From the NCBI GenBank assembly GCA_022606425.2, contig JAHDVF020000023.1, forward strand, positions 62,001-126,000: DNA of 64,000 nucleotides, read 5' to 3'. Under the pieces are notes generated by a model. The model was not told the DNA's origin, searched no databases, and worked only from the letters and a program-made list of their open reading frames with translations. Positions 41,480 to 51,715 of this stretch are shown piece after piece (within the stretch, counting starts at the first letter, position 1; every line of letters begins with the position of its first letter). Source of the DNA: Lepidostoma basale (Eukaryota; Arthropoda; Insecta; Trichoptera; Lepidostomatidae). Made by a program: the position numbers and the translations under genes.

Positions 41480-41747
41480 TTTAAACTATTCTTTCTCCAC
41501 CCATGCGCTCCATATGTCCAAACCAACACAGTGATCTTTTCTTTATTTTGGTCATAATGTTTGCTTCCGCTCTACATTTCTTCTCGATAACAGCATTTGA
41601 AATTCTACCATATATCTTTTTACTATACACAATTCTAAGGGATCTCATCTCTACCTCAATTGTTCTGCTCTCATCCTTCTTCTGCCATTTCTATGCTTCG
41701 CTTCCATACGTAAGGGTTGGAACAAGAACTCCATTGTAAACGGTCAT
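41480..41747 (-). mobile_element. RTE-A2 fragment, inverted partner of 41795
   Basis: The minus strand reads FGHMERMGGERIV-like codons back to VPTLTYGSEA. It covers the same part of RTE-A2 as the start of the plus-strand copy at 41795, but is more diverged. It has no 3' tail. Confidence 0.75.
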
Positions 41748-41794
41748 TTTAGCAGGATAAGGAGACAATATCAAAAATTCAATATAATATTCCC

Positions 41795-42320
41795 AACCCT
41801 TACGTATGGAAGCGAAGCATGGAACTGGCAGAAGAAGGATGAGAGCAGAATAAATGCGGTAGAGATGAGGTCTCTAAGACATATGTGTGATAGAACGATG
41901 TACGAAAGAATCTCAAATGCGGATATTAGAAAGGAATGTATAGCGAAAGAAGGTATTATGAAAGGATCGCTGCGTTGGTTCGGACATATGGAGCGCATGG
42001 GTGAAGAAAGAATGGTTAAAAAAGTATACGTTAACGATGTAAATGGAGTACGAAGTCGAGGTAGACCGAGAAAAACATGGCATGACCAAATTAATCAAAT
42101 TTTAAAGGTTGGTCATGTCAGAAGCCGGAAGAATCGACGTGCGTGTATGACTCGCTGTAGGTATGCATAATGAGTTTTCTATTCATGGGAATACAATGAA
42201 ACTATTGTATTTTTACAAATAAATATGAATGTGGAGGAAGCTAGAGAGGTACGTCAGGACAGAGTAGTGCGGCGGTTCATTCTCTCTGCGTACCCCTGCG
42301 GGGAAACGGCGTAATGGTTT
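41795..42320 (+). mobile_element. RTE-A2 3' end with a 64-base insertion
   Basis: TLTYGSEAWNWQKKDESRI-like codons, CDRTMYERISNADIRKECIA, GSLRWFGHMERMGEERMVKK, RGRPRKTWHDQINQIL and RKNRRACMTRC are followed by an unrelated 64-base insertion (about 42161-42224). The frame then resumes NVEEAREVRQDR and ILSAYPCGETA. The tail is GTTGTTGTTT. Confidence 0.85.
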
Positions 42321-42344
42321 GTTGTTGTTTCAATCTAACTTTTG

Positions 42345-42420
42345 TTAGAATGATAAAACGTACGAAAGATAGCTCAAGAGGAGGCAAATTCTCTGACAAC
42401 AGATCATCCGTTCTAATTGA
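42345..42420 (+). mobile_element. LINE-F tail fragment
   Basis: GCTCAAGAGGAGGCAAATTC and CAGATCATCCGTTCTAATT match the 3' end of the LINE-F copy at 38236-38285. Confidence 0.5.
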
Positions 42421-42657
42421 AAAAGTTTCTTTAAATATTGAAACAAGTTTAATTGTAAAATAATGTTTTCACAACCCTGTTTTTCAATATTGAACCAAGA
42501 ACTTAGCAATGTTTAATATCGCCATACTAACTTTATACCGGTATTTGCTTCTGTGAAATCTGTAAATTGAATGTTCTCGTATATTGTGTTATTAGCTAAT
42601 CTCTCTTGCAGCATAATTGTTTTAAACAAAAAATTTTTTTTACTCATTACGATGAAT

Positions 42658-43037
42658 TTATAAATAAGTGCCTTCGCTCAATATTCAAAATCTATTGGCC
42701 CCAAACAGTGTCAAATGCCGTTCTCTGGACCATAGCAGGCGAAAAGCCAATTAGAGAACAAGTCGCTAGGCGCAAATGGCAGTGGATCGGTCACACTCTG
42801 AGACGGAACCCAGCCTGCATCGCTCAGGGCGCACTAGACTGGTCCCCTATGGGGGGAAAGAGAAAGCGAGGCAGACCTAGAGCCACCTGGAGAAGAACCC
42901 TGCAGGACGAGGTTAAGGCAGCAGGTCTCACTTGGGACGATGATAAGCATCAGGCATGCGATAGAGTCGGGTGGAGAAGATTCCTTGAGGCCCTATGCAC
43001 CACAGAGGTGTGACAGGACAAAAAGAAGAAGAAGAAG
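42658..43037 (+). mobile_element. LINE-K 3' end with 9-bp duplication
   Basis: The open frame reads INKCLRSIFKIYWPQTVSNA, KWQWIGHTLRRNPACIAQGA, GRPRATWRRTL and RRFLEALCTTEV with a GAAGAAGAAGAAG tail. ACGATGAAT lies at 42649-42657 and 43038-43046. The coding part is unbroken and nearly identical to 24954-25541, so it is young. Confidence 0.92.
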
Positions 43038-43177
43038 ACGATGAATAAAATTCAATATCAGAATTTTAAATTTTCTCTTCATAGTGCAAGTAAAATTTCG
43101 TAAATTTGGTAAAAATATTGAAATTTTCATATAAATGTCATTAACTGTGGTAATATTGATCTGGTGTAGAATTCACT

Positions 43178-43289
43178 AACTAACTAACTAACTAACCATC
43201 ACGCCATTTCCCCGGAAATGTTTCTCAACATGGTAGCATATATACAACTTTCAAAAATAATTATCAGGCGTGGTGTTCGACTCTATTGA
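43178..43289. mobile_element. RTE-A 3' stub joined to a D fragment
   Basis: The minus-strand RTE-A tail (AACTAACTAACTAACTAACC) occupies 43178-43216. It is followed by TGTTTCTCAACATGGTAGCA and AACTTTCAAAAATAATTATC, which are the D interior (reverse of 56260-56318). GATCTGGTGTAGAATTCAC at 43150-43170 is a SINE1 scrap. Confidence 0.55.
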
Positions 43290-43962
43290 TGAATGGTGAA
43301 ATGTTGAAAATTTGGAGCAAGTAGTTGAGTTCGTGTATTTAGGTAGTATGTTTACAGTGGAGATGGATATTGAAAGAAGGGTTGGGGCAGGCAACAAAGT
43401 GAATGGTGCACTTAAAGTTGTCATCGCAAACAAAAACCTATCCAAAAAAGCTAGAATGGTAGTGCACAATGGTGTTATTCTACCGACCCTTATGTATGGA
43501 AGCGAAGCATGGAACTGGCAAAAGAAGGATGAAAGTAAAATAAATGTAGTAGAAATGAGATCTCTTAGACGAATGTGTCGATACTCTGTGTATGATAGAG
43601 TGTCGAATGAAAATATAAGAAGTGAATGCGGTGCGAATGGTGGTGTCATGAACAAAATAATGAAAGGATCATTAAGATGGTTTGGACATATGGAAAGAAT
43701 GAATGAAGAAAGAATGGTAAAAAATTATATGTTAATGATGTAAATGGAACCAGAAATAGAGGAAGACCGAGGAAAACGTGGCACGATCAAATAAATCAAA
43801 TATTGAATGTCGTCCATGTGAGGAGTCAGAGAAATCATGACACGATGTATGAATGTTGAGGAAGCGAGAGAAATATGTCAGGAAAGAAAAGTGTGGCAGT
43901 CCATTCTTTCTGTCTACCCCTTCGGGGAGACGGCGTGATGGTTAGTAAGTTAGTTAGTTAGT
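43290..43962 (+). mobile_element. RTE-A1 3' end
   Basis: It runs LEQVVEFVYLGSMF, then a deletion, MDIERRVGAGNKVNGALKVV, LMYGSEAWNWQKKDESKI, YSVYDRVSNENIRSECGANG and GSLRWFGHMERMNEERMVK. A frameshift follows near 43727, then the GRPRKTWHDQINQILN codons and a deletion over the RRACMTRC block. The tail is (GTTA)n. Confidence 0.85.
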
Positions 43963-44055
43963 TCGTATCTATTGAGATACAATTAATTCTTATGTCTTTT
44001 CGTTCACGTATATAACTATTAATCAATATCTTAATTCTTCTTCACTCTTTTATAG

Positions 44056-44156
44056 CAATTTCAACGAACTGCGACCATGCCCTTGCTGCAATCGGCCCCT
44101 GTCGGTCACCAGCCACAACACAATGGCCGTTACCGCCCATGCCCTGTGTAATCAAG
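44056..44156 (+). other. Candidate internal host exon
   Basis: A pyrimidine-rich acceptor (TTCTTCACTCTTTTATAG) ends at 44055 and a donor-like CAAG|GTAATC begins at 44157. The 101 bases between are about 56% G+C, against very AT-rich flanks. Two frames are open; one reads NFNELRPCPCCNRPLSV, TSHNTMAVTAHALCNQ. No family was recognised and no neighbouring exon was found. It could be an orphan exon of a gene spread beyond this region or a retained fragment. Confidence 0.35.
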
Positions 44157-44397
44157 GTAATCGAATGTCTACATTATTGTACGCCGGAGTTAATGTTAAT
44201 GTCAATAGCGCTCGGGTACGGCTATTATCTGATTACTAAACCGAAGTTATTGCGCGCGGAGCAATTAGATACGCGCCGAACACAGAAGTTAATGAATCGT
44301 ATTTACTTTTCAAAATACACAAAATTGTACCTATGAAACGACAAATATCACGATTTAATTTTTAACTCATAAACAATTGTATTTTCCTGCAATCATA

Positions 44398-45300
44398 ACT
44401 AACCATCACGCTGTCTCCCCGCAGAGGCAGGCAGAATGAATGAACCGCCACACTACTCTATCCTGACACACCTCTCTAGATTCCTCCACATTCATACAAC
44501 GAGTAATACACGCACGTCGATTCTTCCGACTTCTTACATGACCAACCTTTAAAATTTTATTAATTTGGTCATGCCATGTTTTCCTCGGTCTTCCCCGACT
44601 CCGCAAATCATTCGCATCATAAACGTATGCTTATAATTACTTCCTGATATCAGCATTTCGTTTGTCCATACATAAGTCTAAAGCAGTGATTCCCAAAGTG
44701 GTCTATATAGATCATAAGGGGTCTACAACAATTCGCAAGGGGTCTACGATAATTATTTAAAAAAACATTAGGGGTCCATGAGATGTAAATAGGGGTCCAC
44801 GAGATGGTTCAACTAAACTTTTGCCGAATATTGAAACGCTAAACGAATATCAAAATCGTTGGCGATCTTTTTTTTAGCTCATTTTGGAAAATCGAATGTC
44901 CGATCTTTGCCGAATGACCTTAAAAAAGGTCGCCAACGATTTCGGTTGTCCGATTTCCCCAAACGAACTAAAAAAAGGTCGCTGAAAATTTCGACCGGAA
45001 ATTTTTCCCCAATGAGCTAAAAATAATTTTTAAAAAAAGGTAACAACGAATTCCGTTTTTTTTTTGTTTCGATTTTTTTTGGTAAGAAAAAAAAACAAGT
45101 AGAGGGTCTACGGGATAAAAAAAAGTTTGGGAACCTCTGGTCTAAAGAATCTTACATCTACCTCATTTATTCTGCTCTAATCCGTCTTCTGATAGTTCCA
45201 TATTTCGTTTCCATACATAAGGGTTAGAACCAAATCTCCATTGTGAATGGCCATTGTCGCTTTCATTGATAATTTTTTGTTAAAGAAATGAGAATTTTTG
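44398..45300 (-). mobile_element. RTE-A2 3' end split by a hAT MITE
   Basis: The 3' piece at 44398-44675 reads RSRGRPRKTWHDQINKILKV, GHVRSRKNRRACITRCMN and ESREVCQDR on the minus strand. The upstream piece at 45148-45300 contains LMYGNEIWNYQKTD and KKLSMKATMAIHNGDLV. The two are joined by the MITE target GTCTAAAG. There is also an internal deletion near 44640. Confidence 0.82.
44684..45139. mobile_element. hAT-like MITE, 456 bp
   Basis: The left end CAGTGATTCCCAAAGTGG and the right end (reverse complement CAGAGGTTCCCAAAC) are the familiar hAT terminus. GTCTAAAG flanks it exactly on both sides (44676-44683, 45140-45147). The interior repeats GGGGTCTAC/GGGGTCCA motifs and several AAAGGTCGC blocks. 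No transposase is present. Confidence 0.9.
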
Positions 45301-45633
45301 GCTTCTTGAAACTCATGGTATCTCTTGCTGGTATGATTTGTATAATGCGATATGAAATCCATCAAAAATAGATCTATCCTCAATACCATATTACGATGCG
45401 ACTATCAAAACATCCGAAATTATTTAATCTATTTATATCACCCAAGAGTTGCGGATTTAGATTCGCGAACGGTCACTGTATCAAGAACATTATTGTACAT
45501 GGGATATGTTATAGAAAGAACTATTTTTATTATTAAAAACATCCTAATGTTTTACTATTATTTTTCCATTATAGTAGAACGTCGTTTATCCGGACGTCAG
45601 TTAACCGGAACGTCAATTATCCGGACAAGCCGA

Positions 45634-46745
45634 GATCAAATCAAATCAAATAAAATCAGTTTATTTTCTCAAAAGATATTACAAACAACAATTATAATTT
45701 AAGGCATCTATTGAGAACAGGTAAAAATAAAATATATAAACCAGGAACGCATGAGAGATGGTTCGACTTTAGGAATTCAAAATACTCTCTAAAGTCAAGA
45801 GTATTTGTCTTCTGAACGTGCTTTCACAAATATGAAAGACGTCGATATCTGAAGCGATCATGTTCAGCAGTTTGATCACCCCATCGGCATCACCAGAGGC
45901 AGGATGGTTTTGCATGGTAGGACATAAAACAGTCTGAACAACATGAAGATGGATACCCTCCAAGATAGCAGAATTCTCAAAGAATCCCCTAATAAGTCTG
46001 AAGATGGCTAAGTGTGAACCCATCCCTCCGTATCTGTAGACTATTGGTCCCCAGCATGCCCAAGAAGAATGCAGTGGGATAAAGCCACGGATAGCTACCA
46101 AACTCCCTCATGTAGAGATTTTTTTTTTTTTTTTAAAAAGGAACATAGAAGTTCCCGCCACATACCCGAGGCTGTTATAGGGCGTAGCGGTGCCCTTTTA
46201 TCAGCCTCGCTCGTACACTCCCTGGGCCTGTCCCCGGTCCATCCGGGACTTACATTTAAATACGGCAACAACAAGGGGGTGCCAGACCACATTTAATCTA
46301 CTCAATCTCACTTCTATGCTCCGCTGTACTTTATTGAATAAATAAATAAGCATAATATATAATACATGAAAATTTCAGGAACATTATATGAAAGATAAAA
46401 TATACACCACAGGAATATACAGCGGAATATATATCTCAGAAATCTTTTCTGAACCCTCTCTAACATGAGCGAGAATCTCACCTCGTGGGGACTCCATATC
46501 ACCGAACCACACTCGAGCCGGCTCCGGACAAATGAGTTATACAGAATTCGCAAAACATAGGGATTCCTAAAAACTCTACCAGTTCGGAAAATAAATCCCA
46601 ACATTTTCAGTGCAACTCCATATATTCTCTCGATGTGAGCATGGAAAGTCAGCCTACTTTCATAGACAACACCAAGATCCATTATCGTTGAAGCACGCTT
46701 AAGTTCTGTACCGTGACCTACGCATGATAAGTTTACTCCACCACA
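45634..46745 (-). mobile_element. LINE-G1 3' half inside a pogo-like MITE
   Basis: The (TCAAA)n tail is at 45634-45655. The minus strand reads, from high to low coordinate, DLGVVYESRLTFHAHIERIY, LKMLGFIFRTGRVFRN, LYNSFVRSRLECGSVIWSPH and SLMLERVQKRFLRY. After an insertion it continues FFENSAILEGIHL and LRQILLTLESILNS-like codons. Disabled by the insertion and stops. Confidence 0.85.
46121..46435 (-). mobile_element. Poly(A)-tailed retroposon fragment inside LINE-G1
   Basis: A run of 14 T at 46121-46134 is a poly(A) tail on the minus strand. Upstream of it the frame encodes SEADKRAPLRPITASGMWRE and LLCSFLKKKKK. The family is not certain; it resembles the end of a site-specific or R1-like LINE. 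The part at 46311-46435 is unrecognised. It interrupts G1 between its CTCATGTAGAGAT and TTTTCTGAACCC blocks. Confidence 0.55.
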
Positions 46746-46984
46746 CCTACACAACGTTGGGTATGGGTTGCATCACCCTTCTCCTCCCTCCTCCTCTCGT
46801 TCCCCGCACCCTACGGACAGTCAGTCTCCCGCTGTGTTCGAGTTTCAACGTGTCGTCTCGTTAATTTCAACCTGTTATTATTTATTCGAGATTACTTGTG
46901 AGTATCCGGAAAATCGGTATCTGGAACACCTCCAGTCCCAATTAGTCCGGATAAACGACGTTCTACTGTATTAAACTCACCATC

Positions 46985-47778
46985 ATTTTTCTGAGGTATC
47001 TCTGCATGAGGGAGTATGGTAGTTATCCGTGGCTCTATCCATCGACATTTCTATTGGGAATGCTCGGAACCAATTCTCTACAGCTTCGAAGAGACGTCTC
47101 ATAACCTATTTCTTTAGATTAACTAACTAACTAACCATCACGCCGTCTCCCCGAAGGGGTAGGCAGAAATAATGGGCTTCCACACGTTTCTTTCCTGACA
47201 TATTTCTCTCACTTCCTTAACATTCATACATCGTGTCATGCACGCGCGTCGATTTCTCTGACTCCTCACATTCCCTGACTTCCTCTATTTTTGGTTCCAC
47301 TTACATCGTTAACATATAATTTTTTTACCATTATTTTTTAATTCATTATTTCCATATGTCCAAACCATCTTAATGATCATTTCATTATTTTGTTCGTAAC
47401 ACTACCATTCGCACCGCATTCACTTCTTATATTTTCTTTAGATTAATCAGGGCATATTTCGAGAACTCGGCCGTGCTGGAGGGTGTTGGTCTTTTTGTGC
47501 CTAGTACATATCTCTGACAGCGATCAAACTGCTGAACATGATCGCTTCGGCGATCGACGTCTTTCATATTCGTGAAAGTACGTTCAGAAGAAAAATACTC
47601 TTGACTTTGGAGAGTATATTGTATTCCTAATGTCGAACCATCTTTCATTCGTTCCTGGTATTACATTATATATTAATTTTATTTTACCTGTTCTCAATAG
47701 ATGCCTTAAACTATTATATAATTGTTGTTTGTAATATCTTTTGAGAAAATAAACTGACTTGATTTGATATTGATTTTT
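46985..47778 (+). mobile_element. LINE-G1 3' end interrupted by RTE-A1
   Basis: The plus strand reads RYLCMREYGSYPWLYPSTFL, LGMLGTNSLQLRRDVS and, after the insert at 47121-47433, AYFENSAVLEGVGLFV. A diverged part follows, then the G1 3' UTR (GTTCTCAATAGATGCCTTAA) and a TTTGA tail. Confidence 0.82.
47121..47433 (-). mobile_element. RTE-A1 3' end with 11-bp duplication
   Basis: The (GTTA)n tail is at 47121-47134. The coding remnant covers the RRACMTRCMNVEE and MNNE-MVKK codons with a deletion between. TTCTTTAGATT flanks it (47110-47120, 47434-47444) inside LINE-G1. Confidence 0.88.
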
Positions 47779-47784
47779 TTAAAC

Positions 47785-47885
47785 ATCCTGATATCACCGC
47801 AGCTTTATTTACTTGACCCATCACTTTACACGGTAGATCCGTTTGCCCACACGAGTCCACACCCAGATATCCGTTATTTTTTTTT
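47785..47885 (-). mobile_element. LINE-F fragment
   Basis: The minus strand reads NNGYLGVDSCGQTDLPCKVM and GQVNKAAVISGC. This matches FRYLGVEIFS...TDKAAVISGC of LINE-F. Confidence 0.6.
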
Positions 47886-47935
47886 AAATAAATTGAGTAA
47901 AAATTTATTTGCAGTCGCAAATGATAATGAATCAC

Positions 47936-47974
47936 GGTGATATGACAGTACCGTACCGGTACTGTTATATCACC
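47936..47974. repeat. Short palindrome
   Basis: GGTGATATGACAGTACCG faces CGGTACTGTTATATCACC around a 3-base centre, with one mismatch. No repeat partner was recognised. Confidence 0.6.
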
Positions 47975-48237
47975 GAACAGGTTAACCTATACCAAACCAT
48001 TAATCTTTCTAACACAATTAGCAGCAGTCCACTCGACTAATTGATTCGGCATTGACTTCATAGTACTTTATTAGCATTAATAATTTAAAACACTTATATT
48101 TCCTACTCTTCATTGACGTAACAATCATAAACATCAGCATCGTGTTTCGGCGAGTAACTACCATTTGTAAGATACCTTTTTTAGATCAATACTTCGCCTA
48201 TCCCTGAAGGGAGGAATAACTGAATCTATGGAGGCTA

Positions 48238-48716
48238 ACTAACTAACTAACCATCACCCCATTTCCCCGGAAGGGTAGGCAGAGAGGATGGATCGCCACA
48301 ATGCTCTGTCCTGGCATATCTCTCGGGCTTCCTCTACATTCATACATCGTACCATGCACGCATGTCGATTATTCCGACTTCGAATGTGGCCGCCTTTTAG
48401 TAATTGATTAATTTGGTCATGCCATGTTTTCCTCGGTCGTCCTCGGCTTCTTTTTCCACTCACGCTGCTCGTGTACAACTTTTTAACCATTCTTCTCTCA
48501 TCCATTCGTTCCATATGTCCAAACCATCTCAAGGATCCTTTTTTTCATTCTATCCATGATGCAGTCATCTGCCTTACATTTCTCTCTTATTTCATTGTTC
48601 GGTATTCTATCATACAACGTTTTCCCGCACATTCTTCTTAGTGATCTCATTTCTACGGCGTTTATCCTGCTTTCATCCTTCTTTTGCCAGCTCCAAGCTT
48701 CACTTCCATACATGTT
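48238..48716 (-). mobile_element. RTE-A3 3' end
   Basis: The minus strand reads YGSEAWSWQKKDESRINAVE, CGKTLYDRIPNNEIREKCKA and DDCIMDRMKK, then a frameshift in a poly-T run, RWFGHMERMDERRMVKKLYT, SRGRPRKTWHDQINQLL and SILSAYPSGEMG, followed by the GTTA tail. It is very similar to 715-1209 but less damaged. Confidence 0.88.
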
Positions 48717-48804
48717 GACAAACCGGTTTCGGTAACTCGTTAGCATCATCTTCGACAAGATCCAAACCCGAAACATTTAAATTATTTTAACAGTTTACAT
48801 AAAC

Positions 48805-48955
48805 TTTAAGCGTAAACACTGTGGAATTCCATAATGACGATTTTTTATGAATTAAAACTTTGTTTTTTCTACTTTTGAGTTTATTTTTCTTGACATGTTT
48901 CGATGTTTTACATCTTCATCATCGAGAGAACGATATAAACCCGATGGTTTGATTA
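48805..48955. mobile_element. P-group element, left half
   Basis: AACACTGTGGAATTCCATAA, TTTTGAGTTTATTTTTCTTG, GACATGTTTCGATGTTTTAC and CATCATCGAGAGAACGATAT follow the P order. The right arm is replaced by SINE1. Confidence 0.65.
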
Positions 48956-48960
48956 CCGCA

Positions 48961-49190
48961 GATGACGACCTTCGTGGCAGAGTGGTAACAGCTCTGACTT
49001 CCATACCGAAGGTTCTGGGTTCGATTCCCGGCGATGGCAGTGTGATTGTCACACTGTCTTTGGTCTGGTGTAGAATTCACGTAGCAATAAAATGGCGATA
49101 GATTGGCTACCTATCACATGTCACGAGAATCAATATATTAGCTAAAAAATAAATTGTATACAGTAATTGGGTTCGAACAACCTGTTGTAT
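48961..49190 (+). mobile_element. SINE1 copy 2, best preserved
   Basis: The head CCTTCGTGGCAGAGTGGTAA contains a perfect A box (TGGCAGAGTGG). GGTTCGATTCC is a perfect B box about 50 bases later, so internal RNA polymerase III promoter elements are intact. The body, with TTTGGTCTGGTGTAGAATTC and AAAATGGCGATAGATTGGCT, is shared with copies 1 and 3. The 3' end is A-rich, with AATAATAATAAT. Confidence 0.88.
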
Positions 49191-50105
49191 ACATAAAAAA
49201 ATAATAATAATATAACTGAAAAATTTACCCATACTAAAAAAAAAAAACTTTGAAGAGGAAATATACAAATAAATTAATTTAAAAATTGTATCTTTTTTGA
49301 TAATTACAAGAAAAGCATTACATTAATTTATGTTTTCATCAATATTTATCTAACATAATAGTTTTAAATGATCATCTTCAACTACATTTAAAAGACACTT
49401 TAAGCAGCTATTTTCTCAAACTTTGAGGCCAAGTCGGCACGGGTTTAAATTAACGTAGGAAGTTGAAATTGTATATTTGAGTACCTAGTAGATTAATAAA
49501 CACAATTAGGGGGTATGCGTTTCAATGATTAAAAAAAAAAAATCCGCATATAAGGGACACCCTAATATATACTCGTATATTAAAAATATCTTTAGCGACG
49601 CATTCGAAATACCGTGAACTTGCGTAATTTGTTTTTATACTTCGATTCTTGGTATTTATCACCTTTTTACGTTGTATTGTATTTTTGTTTTACGTCATTT
49701 CTTTCTGTAAATCTTTTAACGGCAGCCCGTCATCGTGTCATTGGACTCACATTCCCAACTCCAGCAACAACCGTGAATAACATAAACAACCGCGTCACAT
49801 ATTTTTTAAGTACGTAAATGCAAGACTAACGCCCTGAAACGTGATCATGAATCCGCGCTTAAAAATACGTGACGTAGATAGATTTAAACAACTTGGTGCA
49901 TGAGTTAAAAACGAAAACCGAAATACGCATAAAAATATGATAATAAAGTCCACTGCTAATAAATCTCCTCGATGCTGCCCAGGTTGCATCAAATTGCGTA
50001 AGCTACGAAACTTCTAGAAATCTACTTGCGGGAGTGTTTATAGTGAAAAGCACTTCTTCGTAAAGCGTCAAAATTATATTTAAAAAATACTATTAAGTTT
50101 ATAAA
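49191..50105. other. AT-rich stretch, no gene recognised
   Basis: Short open frames (49614-49817, 49795-49992 on the minus strand) have no family resemblance or splice context. A slightly less AT-rich block lies at 49720-49800. No repeat partner was seen. Confidence 0.4.
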
Positions 50106-50109
50106 TGAG

Positions 50110-50690
50110 ATAAATAAAGAGATGTAGAGATAAAATGCAAAATTCAGGCAGCAAGAGCTACGTTTAATAAAATTAAATCACACTTCTGCAATGATAACGT
50201 AAACTTGAAACTTCGCCAGAGAATTATCAAATGCTATGTTTGGGCTGTTTTATTGTACGGATGTGAAACGTGGACCTTGAAAGTTAACTCAATGAACAGA
50301 CTGGAAGCGTTTGAAATGTGGCTCCATCGCCGAATGCTCAGAGTTCCCTGGACAGACATGGTTACCAATACCGAAGTCCTGAGGCGAGCTAGAGTTGACA
50401 GGGAACTGTTATCAACTATCAAGGTTCGGAAGATTTCACATCTGGGTCATATACTGCGTGGGGAAAAGTACCACCTTCTCCAACTGATATTGGAGGGGAA
50501 AATTGAGGGACGCCGAGGGCCCGGAAGGAGACAAATGTCCTGGTTGCGAAACGTGAGGGAGTGGACCGGCATCCGAAGTGTGGAGGAGCTGTTCCGAGCG
50601 GCGCAGGACAGGGACAGGCTCGCCGAGGTGATCGCCAACGTTGGAGGGACCCGACAGGGCACTTGAAGAAGAAGAAGTTTAAAAAACTGT
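50110..50690 (+). mobile_element. LINE-R 3' end, uninterrupted
   Basis: The frame is open from about 50128: EIKCKIQAARATFNKIKSHF, LLYGCETWTLKVNSMNRLEA, EMWLHRRMLRVPWTDMVTNT, HLGHILRGEKYHLLQLILEG, GRRQMSWLRNVREWTGI and VIANVGGTRQGT. The GAAGAAGAAG tail follows. This is the post-palm region and C-terminus of a widespread RTE-type LINE. The lack of stops suggests a fairly recent insertion. Confidence 0.9.
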
Positions 50691-50849
50691 GGTGATATTA
50701 AATTATTCTGTACATTATAATTCATATCAACAAAAATAAAAAATCGGGCTTATTTTGAAAAATATGCTTTACATCACTAAATATACGCAACCCATCAATT
50801 TTACGAATAACAACATTCCGTATACAATTTTTTTTTTATAACATAGCGA

Positions 50850-51420
50850 TCTTCTTCTCATGATTAACAGGATCGTGTTCATCTTAGTAACCATTGTACA
50901 TGGCACGCCATGCGCTCCTGTCACCCGTCAGTCTCCAGGCTGCAGCTAATGAGAGACCAGTCAGTTCCCTGATTTGATCGGACTAGCGGATTGGTGGTCA
51001 TCCTTGTGGTCGCTTTCTCTCCACTTTGCCCATGATGAAGAGCTGTTCAAGGTTATTCTGATCTCTCCGGGCTTTGTGCCCAAAATACTTTAACACTCTC
51101 TGCGAGCACATCCACGAGAGTCTTGCCCTAATACCCATCTGGTCAATGATCGACTGGTTTGTTATTCTTGCCGTCCAGGGTATACGCAGAATTCCCCGCC
51201 AGCACACCAGCCACATCTCGAAAACATCAAATTTGGACCTCTCCAATGTTCGCATAATCCAAGACTCGCAACAACAAAGGAATGCGAAGAAAACAAGGGT
51301 TAGAACCAGTCTCATCTTGGTCTTGCTAGACATATTTTTTTCTTGCCATATCTAGTGAGTTTTGTCATGGCAGTTTTAGTCAGTTATCAGTGAGCCAAGA
51401 TAAACAAATTCATTGATGTT
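50850..51420 (-). mobile_element. LINE-T 3' end
   Basis: The minus strand reads SKTKMRLVLTLVFFAFLCCC, ESWIMRTLERSKFDVFEMWL, WRGILRIPWTARITNQSIID, RVLKYFGHKARRDQNNLEQL and FIMGKVERKRPQG, then a stop and a GLSLAAAWRLTGDRSAWRAM tail. It is a separate family from LINE-R but of the same general type. Confidence 0.8.
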
Positions 51421-51430
51421 TGTAATCACT

Positions 51431-51600
51431 AATGCCTTCTTCCTCAGCCTATTCCCGTCCACTCCTGGACAAAGACCTCCTCCGTTCGCTTCCATATCAC
51501 TCTGTCTTGTGCAGACTGCATCCAGGTTATTCCGACGTGTCTGTTCAGATCATCCTTCCACAGAACACAGACTTCTATTATTATTTATTATTTTTTGTTC
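51431..51600 (-). mobile_element. LINE-M 3' end, internally deleted
   Basis: CCTATTCCCGTCCACTCCTG, GTGTCTTGTGCAGACTGCAT-like blocks and TCTGTTCAGATCATCCTTCC match 39260-39385. It then jumps to AGAACACAGACTTCTATTAT, which corresponds to 39665-39690. The missing part is about 280 bases. Confidence 0.65.
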
Positions 51601-51604
51601 TATA

Positions 51605-51715
51605 TAATGAATCTTATAATTAATGAATAATGCCTAAGAAAGGCGAAACATGTCATTTCTATAAAATATAAGATAACTTCTGGAAAAGAGACGTTTTCAT
51701 TCGTATTAATTAACA
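51605..51715. mobile_element. Q-group element, one arm
   Basis: ATAATGCCTAAGAAAGGCGA, AACATGTCATTTCTATAAAA and GACGTTTTCATTCGTATTAA match the right arm of Q at 41350-41435. Confidence 0.6.

Larger units (their letters stand above)
45572..46968. mobile_element. Pogo/Tigger-like MITE split by LINE-G1
   Basis: TAGTAGAACGTCGTTTATCC at 45572 mirrors GGATAAACGACGTTCTACTG ending at 46968, and the terminal pattern GAACGTCG...ATCCGGA is that of pogo-type elements. TA stands on both sides (45570-45571, 46969-46970). The element proper is only about 285 bp; the remaining ~1.1 kb is an inserted LINE-G1. Confidence 0.82.

Noticed and set aside
42161..42224. Intron in the RTE-A2 copy
   Set aside because: The insert starts with GTATG but does not end in AG, and LINE copies are not spliced. 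It is treated as an insertion of unknown origin.
41795..42320. Twin-primed single insertion with 41480-41747
   Set aside because: The two copies cover the same stretch of the element, so they are not two halves of one transcript.
48961..49035. Functional tRNA gene
   Set aside because: A and B boxes are present, but the arms do not close into a cloverleaf and the sequence continues into a body shared by other copies. It is a SINE.
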